64,000 nt of DNA from Paguma larvata (GCA_030068075.1 CM057826.1:66561312-66625311), one strand, 5' to 3'. Shown: positions 11,986 through 24,760, counted from the stretch's first letter. The notes: generated by a model not told the origin, from the sequence alone. Program-made: numbers and translations.

Positions 11986-12465
11986 GTTTGTTTATTAGTT
12001 TATTTTCAAATTGGTTTACATATAACACCCAGTGTTCATTCCAACACGTGCCCTCTTTAATGCCCGTCACCTCCTCTCCCCCCTCCATCACCCCCCTCCC
12101 CCTCAGTTTGTTCTTAGTCTTTGAGAGTCTCTTATGTTTTATCTCCCTCCCTCTCTGTGTCTTTTTTTCCTTTCCCCTCTTCCCCTCCCCCATGGTTTTT
12201 GCTAAGTCTCTCAAAATCCACCTATGCGTGGAAACATATGGTATCTGTCTTTCTCTGTCTTATTTCACTCAGCATAATCCCCTCCAGTTCCATCCATGTT
12301 GCTACACATGGCCAGATTTCATTTTTTCTCATTGCCACGTAGTATTCCATTGTATATATATACCACATCTTCTTTATCCATTCGTCAGTTGATGGGCACT
12401 TGGTCTCTTTGCATGATTTGGCTATTGTCGAAAGTGCTGCTATGAACATTGGGGTACACGTGCCA
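11986..12465 (-). mobile_element. Carnivore L1, 5'-truncated 3' end, antisense, with TSD
   Basis: The minus strand encodes the ORF2 C-terminus (12222-12449: MFIAALSTIAKSC, then STDEWIKKMWYIYT, EYYVAMRKNE and WMELEGIMLSE), followed by the 3' UTR with its pyrimidine-rich complement. A 10-bp duplication, agaatctttt, flanks it at 11976-11985 and 12466-12475. ORF2 is open to its end, so the insertion is recent. It is the same 3' end type as 63158-63593. Confidence 0.93.
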
Positions 12466-12475
12466 AGAATCTTTT

Positions 12476-14949
12476 TTTTAAGAGCAAAATTCCTTTTGTT
12501 ATAATATCAAGCCAACTCTGGCCCAGCACAGTGCCACTCTTCTAGCGCGGTAAATTTTGTGTTAAATGGTAAGAATTTATGTGAACTTTATGTAATATGT
12601 CGAAAGCATATACCATATGCCACTTATTTTCTATTTCTATAAGTGTTATTATGAGTCATTATAGACAGAATCAAATGTTTAAGCGAAATATGTAGCCAAG
12701 AATTGCTTATAGAGTAAAAGAGTGTTAATGACATGTTATAGATTATTTATATTCTGAATAATTTCCTTAGTTTTATTTTTGAGTTAAAACCCACAAATTA
12801 ATATTTATTTCTTATACCGAATCATTTTCACCAACATATTTGAGTTTTATGTTCTTTATCGAGTTCAGAGTAGTAACTGAGTCATTTTGATATCTGTATA
12901 GTAGGAAAAAGAAGAGCCTTTTTTGTAGGAGTACAAAATGTTCTCAAGGGCCTATTCCAGGCTTAATTTCCAAATTGTTTGTTTTTTTAAAAGACTGTTT
13001 TTCAAGGATTTATTGTTAACATTTGCAACATAAATAGAGTACCTATTGTGCGCTAAGCACTTATTACAAGGGGTGAAGCTGCAGTGATGAGACAGCACTG
13101 TGTGTGCCTTTGGAAAGCCTCCCATCTAGGAGGAGACAGGTGAGTCACCAGAAGAGTTATAATACAATATGGCAAGTGCTCCCATAAAGGTGTAAACAAA
13201 GAACTGTTGCTTAGGAATTTTTGCTTTGATTTTGAATTTTAAATCCATTTTGGGTTTAGTTTTTCATTGGACCTAATTATATCCACTCACTTTATATAGT
13301 AGATATTAAACCTTCAACAAATTAAGCATATTTTATTCTAATTTCTCTGATTTTACTAGACAACTGATACTAGATACTAAATCTTACAAACCTGTTATTT
13401 TAAGTGTTGTTTAGGACCTACGATTAAAGAAACAGTTGAGGGTTTAGGTATAAAGAGATACAGTTTCTCTGTATTTAAAATGTGTTGATTCCTTACGTGG
13501 ATATCATCTACCTGTCTTTCACAAACATTTTTATCTCCAAAGTTAAATTTGCACGTTAGAATGAATAGAATTCTAATTAGACCTGCTCTTGAAATATGTA
13601 AGCTATTGTATAGCATTATTTTCTTCTTAAAACCCAAACTAAAATTCAGCTTTGCCAAAACTATACTCTCATATTTAACTTCCTTTTGATATACTAAAAG
13701 GTATTTTCTGTTAAATAAGAAAATTCTACCAGTATTTCTTATTTATAAATTCATAGAGTACCTTTTGTCCAGTCTGCAGCCTTGACTTTTGTTTCTCATG
13801 TATTACGAATAATTCTTTTCAATTTGATCTTTGTGTCCAAAGTTTGGGTGGTGTTTTAACTTTAATATGTAAATCGTATGAGTTAACGATCTTGTCTCTG
13901 GCTTCTAGGTTTTGCATCATGCATACAATGACACAGGTTTTTGTAAAAATTTCTCATGATTCTTGAGAATCATGTACTTTTATTGTTTTAGGAATGGTGG
14001 TGGGGTACACATGCATTTTTAAAATAGGGATTTGGAATTTGTTAAAGGGTAGATAATGACATATAGATTTAACCTCCTTCCATCCAGATGAAAACTCATT
14101 GGTCCTGATAGCATTTACTGAATAATTTTTTTCTGTTGTTTTGAAATGCTTCTTTTTTCTCTTCCTTGTACCATTTGTGTGTCTGTCCCCGTTCCTATGG
14201 GCACATCATCTTCTAGTGGGAGAAAGTCTAACAATAAGTGAGTAAGAAAATTATAGGTGGAAGTAAGTTCTATCATGAAAATAAGCAGAGTTATGTGGTG
14301 GTGACTGGACAGCTTCTTAAAACGAGTTGTCAAGACTGCCCATTCTGAGGAGCTGCCATTAACTCTGACCTGCACAGGAAGGGAAGAGCTGTGCAGAAAT
14401 CTGGTGAAAGAACCTTTCAGGTAGAGGAAATCTCCCAAGGGGGAGATGATCTCCATGTGTTCCACGGGTAGAAAGAATTCTAGGAGTTTAGTAAATAGGG
14501 GGAAGAGTGGTGAGAGTTAAACAACTGGAGAAGAGGGCCAGAGAGAAAGCATGTATGATGTAGGGATTTGTAGGCCAGGCTGAGGAATTCTGATTTTATT
14601 TTAACTGTGAAGGAAACTACTCAAGAGCAGTGTTTTAAAATTAATTTTTACTTATTTTTCTTCGCACAGAGAGGTAATATAGGAGGTTAGGTAATTTGTG
14701 TATCAAATAAATAGTTTCTTATGTAATTAGGAGCTATTTCTACATATATATGACCCTATAACAAATTTGCTTCCTTTTAAATAACTTTATAGTTAAAGAA
14801 AACAGACTTTTAGAGTCATGAAGTACCAAGAATTCGGAACTCAAAGAAAAAAGAATCTGTTTGCACTAAATAGAACTCTTTTTTAGAGAACAATTGTATG
14901 ATGTGTTTTAAAATAATGTTTCTTTCTTCCCTTAAAATGTTTGTATTAG
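12476..14949 (+). other. PJA2 intron with ancient repeat fragments
   Basis: Mostly featureless AT-rich intron. 13015-13200 (gagtacctattgtgcgctaa, then cccatctaggaggagacagg) and 14225-14600 (tctatcatgaaaataagcag, aggccaggctgaggaattct) resemble parts of the dispersed ancient repeat at 5163. Nothing exon-like is supported. Confidence 0.45.
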
Positions 14950-15135
14950 GGAACAGACATCCTTGGAAGAGGGAGAAATTCCTTGGTTACAGTACAATGA
15001 AGTCAATGAAAGCAGCAGTGATGAGGGAAATGAGCCTGCCAATGAATTCGCACAGCCAGAAGCTTTCATGCTGGATGGTAACAATAACCTTGAGGATGAC
15101 TCCAGTGTGAGTGAAGACTTGGATGTGGACTGGAG
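14950..15135 (+). CDS. PJA2: PJA2 coding exon: acidic linker ([12 protein letters not shown]...DLDVDW)
   Basis: 186 nt. The acceptor is tattag at 14944-14949, with a weak pyrimidine tract. The donor is ag|gtgtgt at 15136. The first base completes the Gly codon of the previous exon. The next 61 codons read [17 protein letters not shown], then a Ser/Glu/Asp-rich run, and end DLDVDW plus AG of a Ser codon. Net charge is strongly negative and there is no cysteine, so this is a flexible acidic region rather than a folded domain. Length and sequence match human praja2 from memory with no gap. Both splice sites are mediocre, so exon inclusion may depend on enhancers or vary, but that is inference. 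Confidence 0.94.
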
Positions 15136-17239
15136 GTGTGTAACAGTGTTATTACCATGGTTAATTTTTCACTGAGTGGAATTTGTTCACAATTCTAAAT
15201 TATGAAAACTGAATCTCTGGTCTCTCAAAAGTGTTCTCATTTTCCCAGCTGTCAGTCTTCCTCTCCTTCAGGGCTCCTTCTGGATGTCACTTCCTACATG
15301 GACTCCTTCCTACTTACTCTAGGCAGTGACCTCTTTTCCTCTTTGACCTTTGGCTCTCTTGAAGCCCACCTTCTATCCTGATTATTTATAAACTCATGGT
15401 TTGAGGTTTCCAAAATTTAGCTGTATATGGTAAATATAGCACTTAGTATAATCCTTTAAAAAAAAAAGTCCTTAATAAATACTACTTGAGGAATTTCAAA
15501 ACATGTGATTACATCAGAAGAATCATAAGAATGTAGTTATCCTTCTCTGTATGCAAAATATGGAAAACAAAATTGTATCTTCCCAGAGATACTAAAAGTA
15601 TTTAGTTTACCTTATGCTGACAAAGAATAATGAGCTTCAAGTAAAAGAAGCATATAAAAATTAAGTGGATTATTAAACTGTTAGGTCTCATGATATAATG
15701 GTCAGAATTTAACTGTTTTGGCTTATAGTTAGATTTATCTTTAAATTGTACAGTAGGCCTCTGGAAGCAGCTAATTACTGAGATATAGAAAGGATAGATC
15801 TATGGTTCAGCCGATGTCTTGTTACTTTTTCTGGAGAAAATATGGCTTGGTACTACTTTTGTTTCCATCTCTACACAGACATATTTTTAAGAATTTGTTT
15901 TGTTTTTCCAGTTAAAATTTCATTATAGAAAATTTAGAAAAATAAAGAAAAACTTATTCGTATCACCTCATAACTCTGAAGATTTCTAGAAGTTATGTTT
16001 TTGAGTCCTCCTTTGTCTTTAGTGTCTCTGTGTGTGTTGCTACTTCTTTGTGCTTCTCCAAATTGTTCCAGATATGAAACTCAGCATCTCGTTGAAATCC
16101 TCCTTACCGTTTCCTATTCTCACTACTTTGCGGGGAACAAATTAGATGTGCAAAGCAGACTTTCATTGACCATTTGTGGAAGTGGAAGTGGTGTTTTATC
16201 ACAGCCACACAAACAATTGTAATTTCATTAAACATTCCTAGCTCCAAAACCCATTTTCTGGCTTCCCTAACTTTGGAAGAGCAGTGACTCACCGATCTCA
16301 GTTTTGCTAATCTTGTTAGCACTATCTCTCCCCACCACTTATGTCTGCCTGTTACCCTCTTTCTAAACTCCTCATTATGCTGATGTTTCATGTCTCCATT
16401 ATGCAAAGTCATTCCTCATAATGCTCAACAGATGATATAATTGTCGATTTAGGTAACATCATATGTGCATGTCTGGAGGCAGTTATGGCTTAATATGAAG
16501 AAATGTTTCTTCTGCACATTTTCAAAATTTTATCAAAATAATTTTTTGCAGCTTCATTATGTAGATGTTCCAGTCCGTAGTTGAACTAAAATTTAATTGT
16601 TCATTTACCCCACTGAAATAGTGCAGTGAACCTTTCCCCTCAGATAACTTGTTTTGTACTTCAAGTTATTTCTTTAGGACAGATTAATAGAGGTGACACT
16701 ACTGAGATAAGTGGTATTTATTAAGATCTTGATACATATTTCTAAGTAACTTTCAACAAAGTTTCTTCCATATAAAAATTTGAAGAAATAATTGAGGTCT
16801 TTTTTTAAATATGATTTCAACTTAAACTTGAAAACTAATTTTAGGTTCTAATTCATTGATGATTTTTCTGAATACATCTGTTATGTTAAAATTTTAGAGA
16901 TGTGTCTGATTGTCTCCAAATTTGGGGAGCTTCAGTAGGTTTTCTTTTTTTTTTTAACATAAAAAGCATTTTAGCATTGATTTTAAGACAAAATTTTTGA
17001 ATGTTACTGTTTTGAATTTTATGTAGGTATGACAACACCTCATGATTGCTTATATGGTACTATGTTAATTTATGAGGCAATAGCTACAGATTGATAAAGT
17101 AAAATATGATTTGATTGTCATATTAAAATAACATGTCATTTTGACAACTAAAAGGAAAAGTCATGGCAAACAGTAATTCTTATCTCTAGAGCTAAAATGT
17201 GACATATTTTTTTTGTTTTCTCACAACTTCAAAAAAAGT
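15136..17239 (+). other. PJA2 intron, no confident feature
   Basis: AT-rich intronic sequence without a recognisable SINE, L1 or exon. Short ORFs on both strands (15995-16222, 16104-16412) show no familiar motif. Confidence 0.5.
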
Positions 17240-18240
17240 TAAAGCTTTTTGATTCTTTATTTTAGTTTAAAGGAAATGGAAAAAAATTCGCTATCAAAGT
17301 TTGTTTGTTTTGATGACATCACAGAAGTGTTGTAAAATACCCAGAGAATATTTTCCATATATCTTTCGCTAATATTCCCCCAAATGTAAACATTTATCAC
17401 TTTTGTGTTATCATTCTCTCTTTCCTTTCTTTTTCTGTATTTATGGTATTTTTTCCCCCACCATTTATGAGTAAGTTGCAGACAAGATCCCTTTTTATCC
17501 ATAGTCTAGAATGAAGTCCCCAAGGACAAGGACATTTTCTTATATAACACAGTAAGATTTTTTTAAATCAGGAAATTAACACTGATAACAGTACTATTAT
17601 CTAGTCTGCAGACATTATTCAAGTGTCTATAGTTGTCCCACTAATGCCACTAGGGAAATTTTTCTCTAGTCCAATCTAAGACCACTCATTGTGGTTGGTT
17701 AACATGTTTCTTTAGTCCCTTTAATCTGGAACATTTCCTCAGTTTTCCTTTGTCTTTCATAACCTTGACATTTTTAAAAAGTATAGGCCATTTATTTTGT
17801 AGAATGTCTCTTAGCGTAGATTTGCCTGATGTCATGATTAGATAGATTCAAGGTAATAGATTTTTAGCAGGAACACCACAGAAACAATGTTTTATTTTTC
17901 TTACTTCATATCAGAAGGCACTTGATGCCAGATTGTCCCATTACTATGATGTTAATTGTGATCATTTGGTTAAGGTGGTATCTTTCAGATTTCTTCACTG
18001 TACAGTTGCCATTTTTTAAAATCAATAACAGGCATCTAGTGGGAAGATAGTTTGAGACTATGTAAATAACCTATTTCTTCTCAAACTATCAAACTTACAT
18101 CCACTAATGTTAGTATCATTAGTGATTTTTGTCTCAAACGCTTATTACCATGTGATTGCTAGATGAATGATACTAGAATTTTTCATATTAGTGATTATTT
18201 TTCAGTGACCGAATTACAAGCAGATAATATTCTTTGAATG
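17240..18240 (-). mobile_element. Old L1 fragment (L1M class, 3' UTR-like), antisense
   Basis: The stretch ttcctttgtctttcataacc, ccttgacatttttaaaaagt, ataggccatttattttgtag and ttggttaaggtggtatcttt follows a familiar old mammalian L1 3' region read in reverse. There is no open reading frame and the boundaries are approximate. Confidence 0.5.
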
Positions 18241-18247
18241 TCTAGAT

Positions 18248-18420
18248 TTGTTTAGCCTGGAGAAGAAAAGAATTTGGAAATGGTTGACTCTAACCATTTG
18301 AAGGAATTTTCTGCCAAGGAAAAGGGGACATAGTTTGTGCTGCTTCAGCAGGCAGAGCTAGAGCACTTACTTCACACAAGGTTCATACTTTTGATAGAGC
18401 TCTCTCACACCGCACGTACC
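18248..18420. repeat. Possible CR1/L3 LINE fragment
   Basis: The order agcctggagaagaaaagaat, tttgaaggaattttctgcca, ttcagcaggcagagctagag resembles the conserved L3/CR1 3' segment, but with low identity. Confidence 0.35.
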
Positions 18421-18454
18421 ACCCCAGAGAGCAGTGTGTCTTCCAGGTCCTGCT

Positions 18455-18625
18455 GGTTCCTGGATGCCACAACCATGGTGCCAGCTCTGTGCCAGGCACA
18501 TGTGTGCATCAGTTCATTTCATTTGTTTTACAGCTAAAGAAACAGTTAACTAAATTTTTCACATTGTCCAACTCTGACTCAGTTCAGTGTGGAGTTAAAA
18601 CCCTGTATTACTGGCTCCAGCGCTC
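18455..18625. repeat. MIR SINE fragment
   Basis: The order ctctgtgccaggcacatgtg, tcatttgttttacagctaaa, then a downstream ggctcc follows the MIR core read in the inverse direction. Diverged. Confidence 0.5.
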
Positions 18626-18954
18626 TTCTTCCTTGCCCTGTGTCTCACTGCTAGGTGAAGGGGTTCTAGTGTCACGAGAGAGGTTGGATTCACTAATTTG
18701 TGGTTTAAATTCTCATTTCAAAATCTGTGATTGTATGAGGTTGTTTCTTTGTTTCTGCTGATTTTTAGATGCTACTAAGCTGTTATCTTCATAAGAACAC
18801 TTTTACATTTCTTAGCAGTAGATTTGTAATTTTAATGATGGCACAAAAGTTGACATCAAATAATTATTTTGAACTAGTTTGTGTAACTGGATGTTCCTGA
18901 CTATATTTAACTTCTGATAGGAACATGGAAGTCAACAGCCTTTAGGTGGACAAA

Positions 18955-19330
18955 ATAAGCTGAGTTTTGGAGATACTGGGTTTGAGGTGGTGGGAGTTAA
19001 ATGAGGTAAACTGCCCCATAGAAAACTAAAAATGTAGTTCAGGAGCTCGAGAAGGAGTTTGGAATTAGGTCGAGGTTTATGAATTAACCTATAGAGAGGA
19101 TAGCTGAAGAAATGGGCTTGAACATCATTGCCAAGGAGTCAAGATTAGACAGAAGGGGACTGAGGACATACTTAGGGTTTCTGAATTTTGAAATACATAT
19201 TTCCAGTACATACATACATCTCTGTATGTCTAGGGGTAGAGGGAGGAGATTAGGAACAGAACAAAACATAATCTTTTCTTCAAGGGGATTGCAATCCTTG
19301 AGTAAAAACAATAAAAATGAACAGTTAAGA
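18955..19330. repeat. Ancient dispersed repeat fragment
   Basis: The stretch gagttttggagatactgggt, gaaatgggcttgaacatcat and ccaaggagtcaagattagac resembles the 3' half of the unassigned ancient repeat also seen at 5163 and 58482. Confidence 0.4.
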
Positions 19331-19902
19331 GCTAAATATTTTTCAATCTGAATAATAATGGAGGAGTCCTAGTTCTCAGAAGAAAACAAGAGAGATTAAG
19401 GAGAAAGACTTGAGAAAATAAAATATTTATAAGCCCAAAGTAATTAAGCAGTACAAGTTAAGAGAAGAGAAAGAGGCTTTGTCTAATGATAGAATTGAAA
19501 TAAATGTAGTAATTATCTTTACCGTGTTCTCCTCTAAATTTAGGTTGGAAACTCAGACAAACAAAGTATATGGGAAAGAATTAGGGAGAAAAGTACTACC
19601 TTTATACCAGCCTTAAGCAATCCCCCGAGTTGGAACTAAGAACTAGAAACATAAAAAGAATTTTCCCATAAATTTTGTGTATGAGCTTGGCAGCTTATTG
19701 GGAGAGGTAGTGGTGTCTTAGCTCCTTGTGCTTAGTATTTCACTTTTCTGTTAGGTTCATCCTGCCTCTCTCTACATTAGATTTATGTTAAAATATTTAA
19801 GATTTTCTGCTTATAGTATGTTTATTGGTTTATCAGTATGCTAATATAACTATGTCTTCACCATAAAGATTTCCCTAATCATGGTTGTATTTTTATTTGC
19901 AG

Positions 19903-20014
19903 CCTGTTTGACGGCTTTGCAGATGGACTAGGAGTTGCTGAAGCTATTTCCTATGTGGATCCTCAGTTCCTCACCTACATGGCTCTAGAAGAACGGTTAG
20001 CCCAGGCTATGGAG
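19903..20014 (+). CDS. PJA2: PJA2 coding exon: start of amphipathic helix region
   Basis: 112 nt. The acceptor is ttttatttgcag (19891-19902) and the donor is gag|gtattt at 20015. The C at 19903 completes a Ser codon. The next 37 codons read [16 protein letters not shown], then [16 protein letters not shown], and end AQAME on a codon boundary. The [11 protein letters not shown] segment continues as [13 protein letters not shown] in the next exon, giving an amphipathic helix interrupted by a 13-kb intron. Established knowledge places PKA regulatory-subunit binding in the C-terminal third of praja2; assigning it to this helix is inference. Because the exon ends in phase 0, skipping it alone would shift the frame (112 nt is not a multiple of three). 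Confidence 0.95.
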
Positions 20015-20302
20015 GTATTTTAGTGACTCTGATCCCTATATATAAGTTGGTGGGATACAAAATGATAAAAATTAAAGGCTTTTCTAATTACTCTTAAGAA
20101 AAGGTGAATATTTTTTCATCAATTTAATAGCATTTCCTGATTAATGATTGCCTTTGGTATTTGTATATACATTACACTAGACATGCTGCCAGTTTGCTTA
20201 ATTGCATTATTTCTCAGGTTTTGCTGCAGAATAGAGAATGTTTTGCTTACATTTAGAAAATACACTTTTCCTTTATTGAATTATCTGCGTCTGTGAATCT
20301 GA

Positions 20303-20526
20303 ATTTTTTTTTTTAATGTTTTATTTATTTTTGAGAGAGAGAGAGCACGCGTGTATACAAGCATGTGGGGGAGGGACAGAGAAAGAGGGAGACAGGGAAT
20401 CTGAAGCAGGCTCCAGGCTCTGAGCTGTCAGCACAGAGCCCGACACAGGGATCGAACTCATGAGCCGTGAGATCATGACCTGAGCCGATGTCAGATGCTT
20501 AATTGACTGAGCCACCCAGGTGCCTC
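20303..20526 (-). mobile_element. CAN SINE, antisense, with TSD
   Basis: Tail ttttttttttaatgttttat, a GA-rich body and the inverse head gagccacccaggtgcct. A short duplication, tgaatctga, lies at 20294-20302 and 20527-20535. It sits about 290 bp after a PJA2 exon donor. Confidence 0.92.
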
Positions 20527-20535
20527 TGAATCTGA

Positions 20536-22800
20536 TTGTTTTACACACACACAGACACAGGTATATTCGTGAAATGAAATTGAAGATCTCTAAGGATATG
20601 TTACAAATCACTTCCCCTTTTTTGTCCTTATAACTTGTAAATACTACCTTACTGCTTAATGAGTTTAGCAATTTTACTTCCATTATCTCCATACACAAAC
20701 ATACTTAAATAAATGTAACATTTAATTTTGTCTAGCTTTCTTTTCCTTATTTGACTACAACAAAACAATACTCATGATTGTATTTGCCTAAGGTCAAAAG
20801 CCCAAGCATTTTAATGTTTGGGAACTTTCACTGCCCTTGTGGATTTCATTGTTAGGAATCTTTTCTTTAAATTACTATTTCCGAAGTGATTTCCAAAGTA
20901 GAAAAACAGTAATAATGCGAATGAGTCAAAAGTGAGAGAACAAAAATGAGAGAACTTTCAGGAACACTATAACAGCATTTTATCTTGAAATTTTCCTGAG
21001 GTTAGAAAGTACAGTTTAGATTCATAAATTATACAGTAGGTAGGTAGGTGGGTGGGTAGACAAACAGACCTACCTGTCTACACACACTCATGTTCACTCA
21101 CACACACTTAAGTTAACTTTGACATCACATTTTTTACATACGAGTAATCTTCCATGGAGATCATTGATTGATTATGCTTTGTGTGGCATGGTTTTTTTCT
21201 TAAAGTAACCATAGTAGAAGTACTGTGTACTAGGAGGAAAGTCAGAAAGAACATATTAAGACAACACACTTAAACTTTTCTCAGATTATTTAACTTGTCT
21301 TAGTAAATTCTGACACATGAAATAATGGCACAGTGTGATAACTTGTATCAGAAATATAATATATAAAGATGAGGGATCACTAACTTTTTTGAGCTAAATA
21401 AATTTTAAGTGACCACGATAGAATATATCCATTCTAGAGTCTGGTTTCACAGTGCTTACATAGATTTTCCCATTATTATGCTAGTGGTTTATGGTCTCCT
21501 ACAATATAAAGATATCTTTAAAAAGAAGTTTTGAGAATTAAAATAGAAGTTTTATTGTTATCAGTAGGAAATGTGACGTGTGACTGGCATCTTGAAAGAA
21601 GCACCAGAAGGATTGGTCAGGGGCAGAGAGTCCTACTGTGTGAAGGCACTAGCAGCGTGTGCAAGGACTGGAGTCAAGAAAGACTATAGTATGTCCAGGG
21701 AACTGACAGTCCCCACATGGCTTCTGCTCTTAGGGAATCGAGTGACGCTGCCACTTACCACTCTTAATCGTCTGTTCTTCTGTTCTGACGAATGAGTGGT
21801 GTTGTGTCTCCCTTCCCTACAGTTTAGCAGCTTCCTCAGATGTAGTGTTTTGCTTTATTCTCTTTGAATTTGAGTGAGAATCAATACAGTTCCATCTTCC
21901 TATCACTCTCTAGAAATCTTTATTTTTCTGTCTAGTATGCAGTTATTTAATCATTTTGAAAAGTGAGGCTGTAATAATTTATAATTTATGATTTTTCCTT
22001 TTAAATGTAACAGTGTTCTTTAAATGAAACAAAAGCAACTCATAAGACAAACTGAGTGCTTTTATTTGTTTTTCTCTCAAGCAGTCTGCTCTCTTTTCAG
22101 CACTGGTTTTTTTCGTTTCTCTTATTTTCCCAATACCAGTCTGATCTGTTTTTTCAGGTAGTGACTTTTGGTGAAAATATTGGGAATAAACATTTGCCTC
22201 ATACCTTTTGTCTCAAATTTGAGTGAGAAAAGGACAAAATACTTAAGATCTTTAACTATTTGAAACCATGATATTAAAGTTTTTACTCTAAACAAATTTT
22301 AAAAAATACTTCCTTTTGCACATTTATGTTGACATTTAAAGTTTTTTATTTTTTTTAGCATAAACCCTAAGTAATATTGTTGACCCTATTTATACCTCTT
22401 TGCAGTGAAAGTATGTTCAAGAATTTAAATATAAATAAAGTGGTTTAGATTGATTTAAAATTGTTAGTAGCGTCTAACTGATCAAAAACAGACTTCTAAA
22501 TGTTGATAGATATTTAAATGTAAAGTAAAATTTTACTGGAAATGTATCTCTTAATAAGATAGAGGGAGATTTTTTCCTTCCGTAATTATTACTTTATGAG
22601 TTAATTTTATTCATTCCTAAAATGAAATACAGTTCAGCATCCGTTTTATTTGTTTTTTCATATTTATAAATGTAAACTTGAGAATCCTTGTTCACATAAA
22701 TAAATCGATAGGGATGGAAGGAGTGTATCATAGCACTGTCACTTAGTTTTTGTGAGATATTTGCCAGAATCACATCAACTTGACAGGTTGTTTAGATCCT
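20536..22800 (+). other. PJA2 intron, no confident feature
   Basis: AT-rich sequence with a short (GTAG)n-like tract near 21040. There are no recognisable mobile elements or exons. Confidence 0.5.
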
Positions 22801-22828
22801 CCTTTTTTTTTTTTTTTTTTGAAAGCAG

Positions 22829-22911
22829 ATGACTGGAAGCCACCTACAAAATTTATTATTCAGTCATTAGTTCAGTGTGACCCCAGTATTTCAGCCTGCC
22901 CCTTTGAATGG
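22829..22911 (+). other. Candidate cryptic/poison exon inside a PJA2 intron
   Basis: A run of about 18 T (22803-22820) is followed by gaaagcag, and the 83-nt segment after it ends in atgg|gtaaga, a strong donor. The surrounding intron joins phase-0 exons. Read in the incoming frame, the segment opens ATG ACT GGA and meets TAG at its 14th codon. Inclusion would therefore truncate praja2 before the RING. It is exon-like only by its splice signals; the T run may instead be a decayed retroposon tail. Confidence 0.25.
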
Positions 22912-23175
22912 GTAAGAAGTATGCTTTTATTTATAGAGTAGAGAAGAGGTTAGTGTAAAAAGGAATATGGGAACAGAGAACCAGCATCTTTGACTGCAGG
23001 TATATTCTTCAGCAGCTCAGTTTGAAGAAGGGTTACAGAAGAAAGTTATTTGAACTGAAATTGAGTCTCTTAAAACTCTCCATGCCCATGGCCCCCTGGA
23101 AAGCTTTACACACTTACAGAACACCTCCTATACGCTGGGGTATAGGCCTTAGGAAGGTAGTACATGCGCTTTAGG

Positions 23176-23330
23176 CTCTGTGACCTAACACTGTTTGCTT
23201 AACCTCCTTAAGCTTCAGGTCCTCATCTACAAAATGGGAGTAATAAAATTTATCTTATGGATTATTGTGACACTGTGTTAAAGCACTTAGTGAAGTAGCT
23301 GGTGCAGTGGTAAGCTCTCAGTAAATGGCT
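23176..23330 (+). repeat. MIR SINE
   Basis: The order ctctgtgacctaacactgtt, cttcaggtcctcatctacaa, aatgggagtaataaaattta, cagtaaatggct follows the MIR core and 3' end in sense. Confidence 0.75.
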
Positions 23331-24159
23331 ATCTTCAAAGATTTGTTCAAAATAGCAGTCAGCCAGGAGGTAATCATCTAGCAAATGTGGATTCAGTGAT
23401 CCTTCAAAATCAGTGTTAAATCACTTGTTATAAACTATAAACCTCCACTTTTTAAAAATCAAATTGTGTTTTATTCTTTAAAAACTAAATTTTATGCTGA
23501 CAAAGGATTATGCTACTTTAAACCTAAATACATTCCTGTTTCTGCTCTTTAGGCTGTTTAGTTGTCTTTCTGACACTTGGACTAACTTTTGAAAATATAC
23601 TGTACTGTCTAAGGTATAGATAGATTTTTATATTTTTACAGATTTCATAGCAATGGTTTTAAAATGGTCTCTTGTTGCTTGTATGTGACTCTGGATCACT
23701 TTAAGTATTTGTCAGTACCAAGGCAATAAATTATTTTTACATATATGAAATTCTAGATATCTGCAAACGTGCAGATAATCATCAGAAAGGAATAATGAAC
23801 CTATTGTTACAAACGTGTATCAAAGCATAAGGAGCATCCCCAAAATGGGACTTACTATAAATAATATCCCTTTTTGTGTGTGTGGCAATAGCACAGATGG
23901 GTTCTTGCAGTCTGTCTTGAGAATTATACAAGGAATTGGAGATTTATGAGTATAGTTAATATGAGAAAGGAGGGACAAATAATAGGCTATTACTTTCTAT
24001 TTTCTATTTCTTGATGGGGAAATTTTAATAAAGAACTATTAACTATAATAAGGGATTAGAGTACTGAGGATTTCCTTAGTAAGGATTAAAGATATTTCTA
24101 AAGAATGCAGAAAAACGCACATATAAGGAATGGCTCACACATGTTAGGAAAATCACCTA

Positions 24160-24670
24160 AGAAAGAGTCTCCACTCCAAGGCTTGAACTCACACTTTGAT
24201 GGAGATGGCACAACTGTGGCTCCCTGAATAGCAAAGAAGTCCCTGTAGTGCTGCACTGGCAGAACTTGCTGGAAATCAGCCCTGTAGGGTGCTGCCGAGG
24301 AAAGCTATTTATAGAGTAACTAGAAACACTCTGCACAGAACTGTCCACGGTGGGTGCTGGGGGAAGCTGCTGGCCACTGGGTCCTGCTGGCCACGTGTGC
24401 ACGACAGGAGCAAGGTGCTGGAGAAGCTGTGGGCCTCGGAATGTCTGCTGCTGGAGAAGACCACGCATGCCATGGAACCTGTGTGAAACAGGCTCACTGG
24501 GCTTGGAAGCAAAGCCCTTTTCCTCCTGCAGTGTCTCTTTGGCGTCCTCTGTGAACAAAGCTTAATTAACATTGTGACAGCTATCAGAGGAAAATACCTA
24601 AATAGCCCAAATCCATTTTCACAGACCTGACAAAAATAGCTAATTTGGATTTGAGGAACGGTAATCAATA
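24160..24670. repeat. Unclassified ~500-bp repeat, copy A
   Basis: It shares order and sequence with copy B at 26080-26650: ctggcagaacttgctggaaa, cacggtgggtgctgggggaa, several ggtgctggagaag units, ttggaagcaaag, tccattttcacagac, and an aatttggatttgaggaacgg end. It is GC-richer than its surroundings. The minus strand is open for 133 codons (24157-24558), with no recognisable protein. It could be an LTR or an old L1 5' UTR; I cannot decide. Confidence 0.5.
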
Positions 24671-24760
24671 ACTGGAGAACATAAGCACCTTTCTACATAC
24701 GTTTGAACTCCGTTCAACAGCAATGCAGCTTTATTCCCACCTACAAGATATAGCTAGTCT

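Noticed and set aside
11961..12449. Long ORFs on both strands (143 aa plus; 75 aa minus)
   Set aside because: The minus-strand one is the L1 ORF2 C-terminus and the plus-strand one is its shadow across a pyrimidine-rich L1 3' UTR. Neither is a host gene.
24157..24558. 133-aa minus-strand ORF
   Set aside because: It lies entirely within one copy of an unclassified repeat, and the second copy does not conserve the frame.
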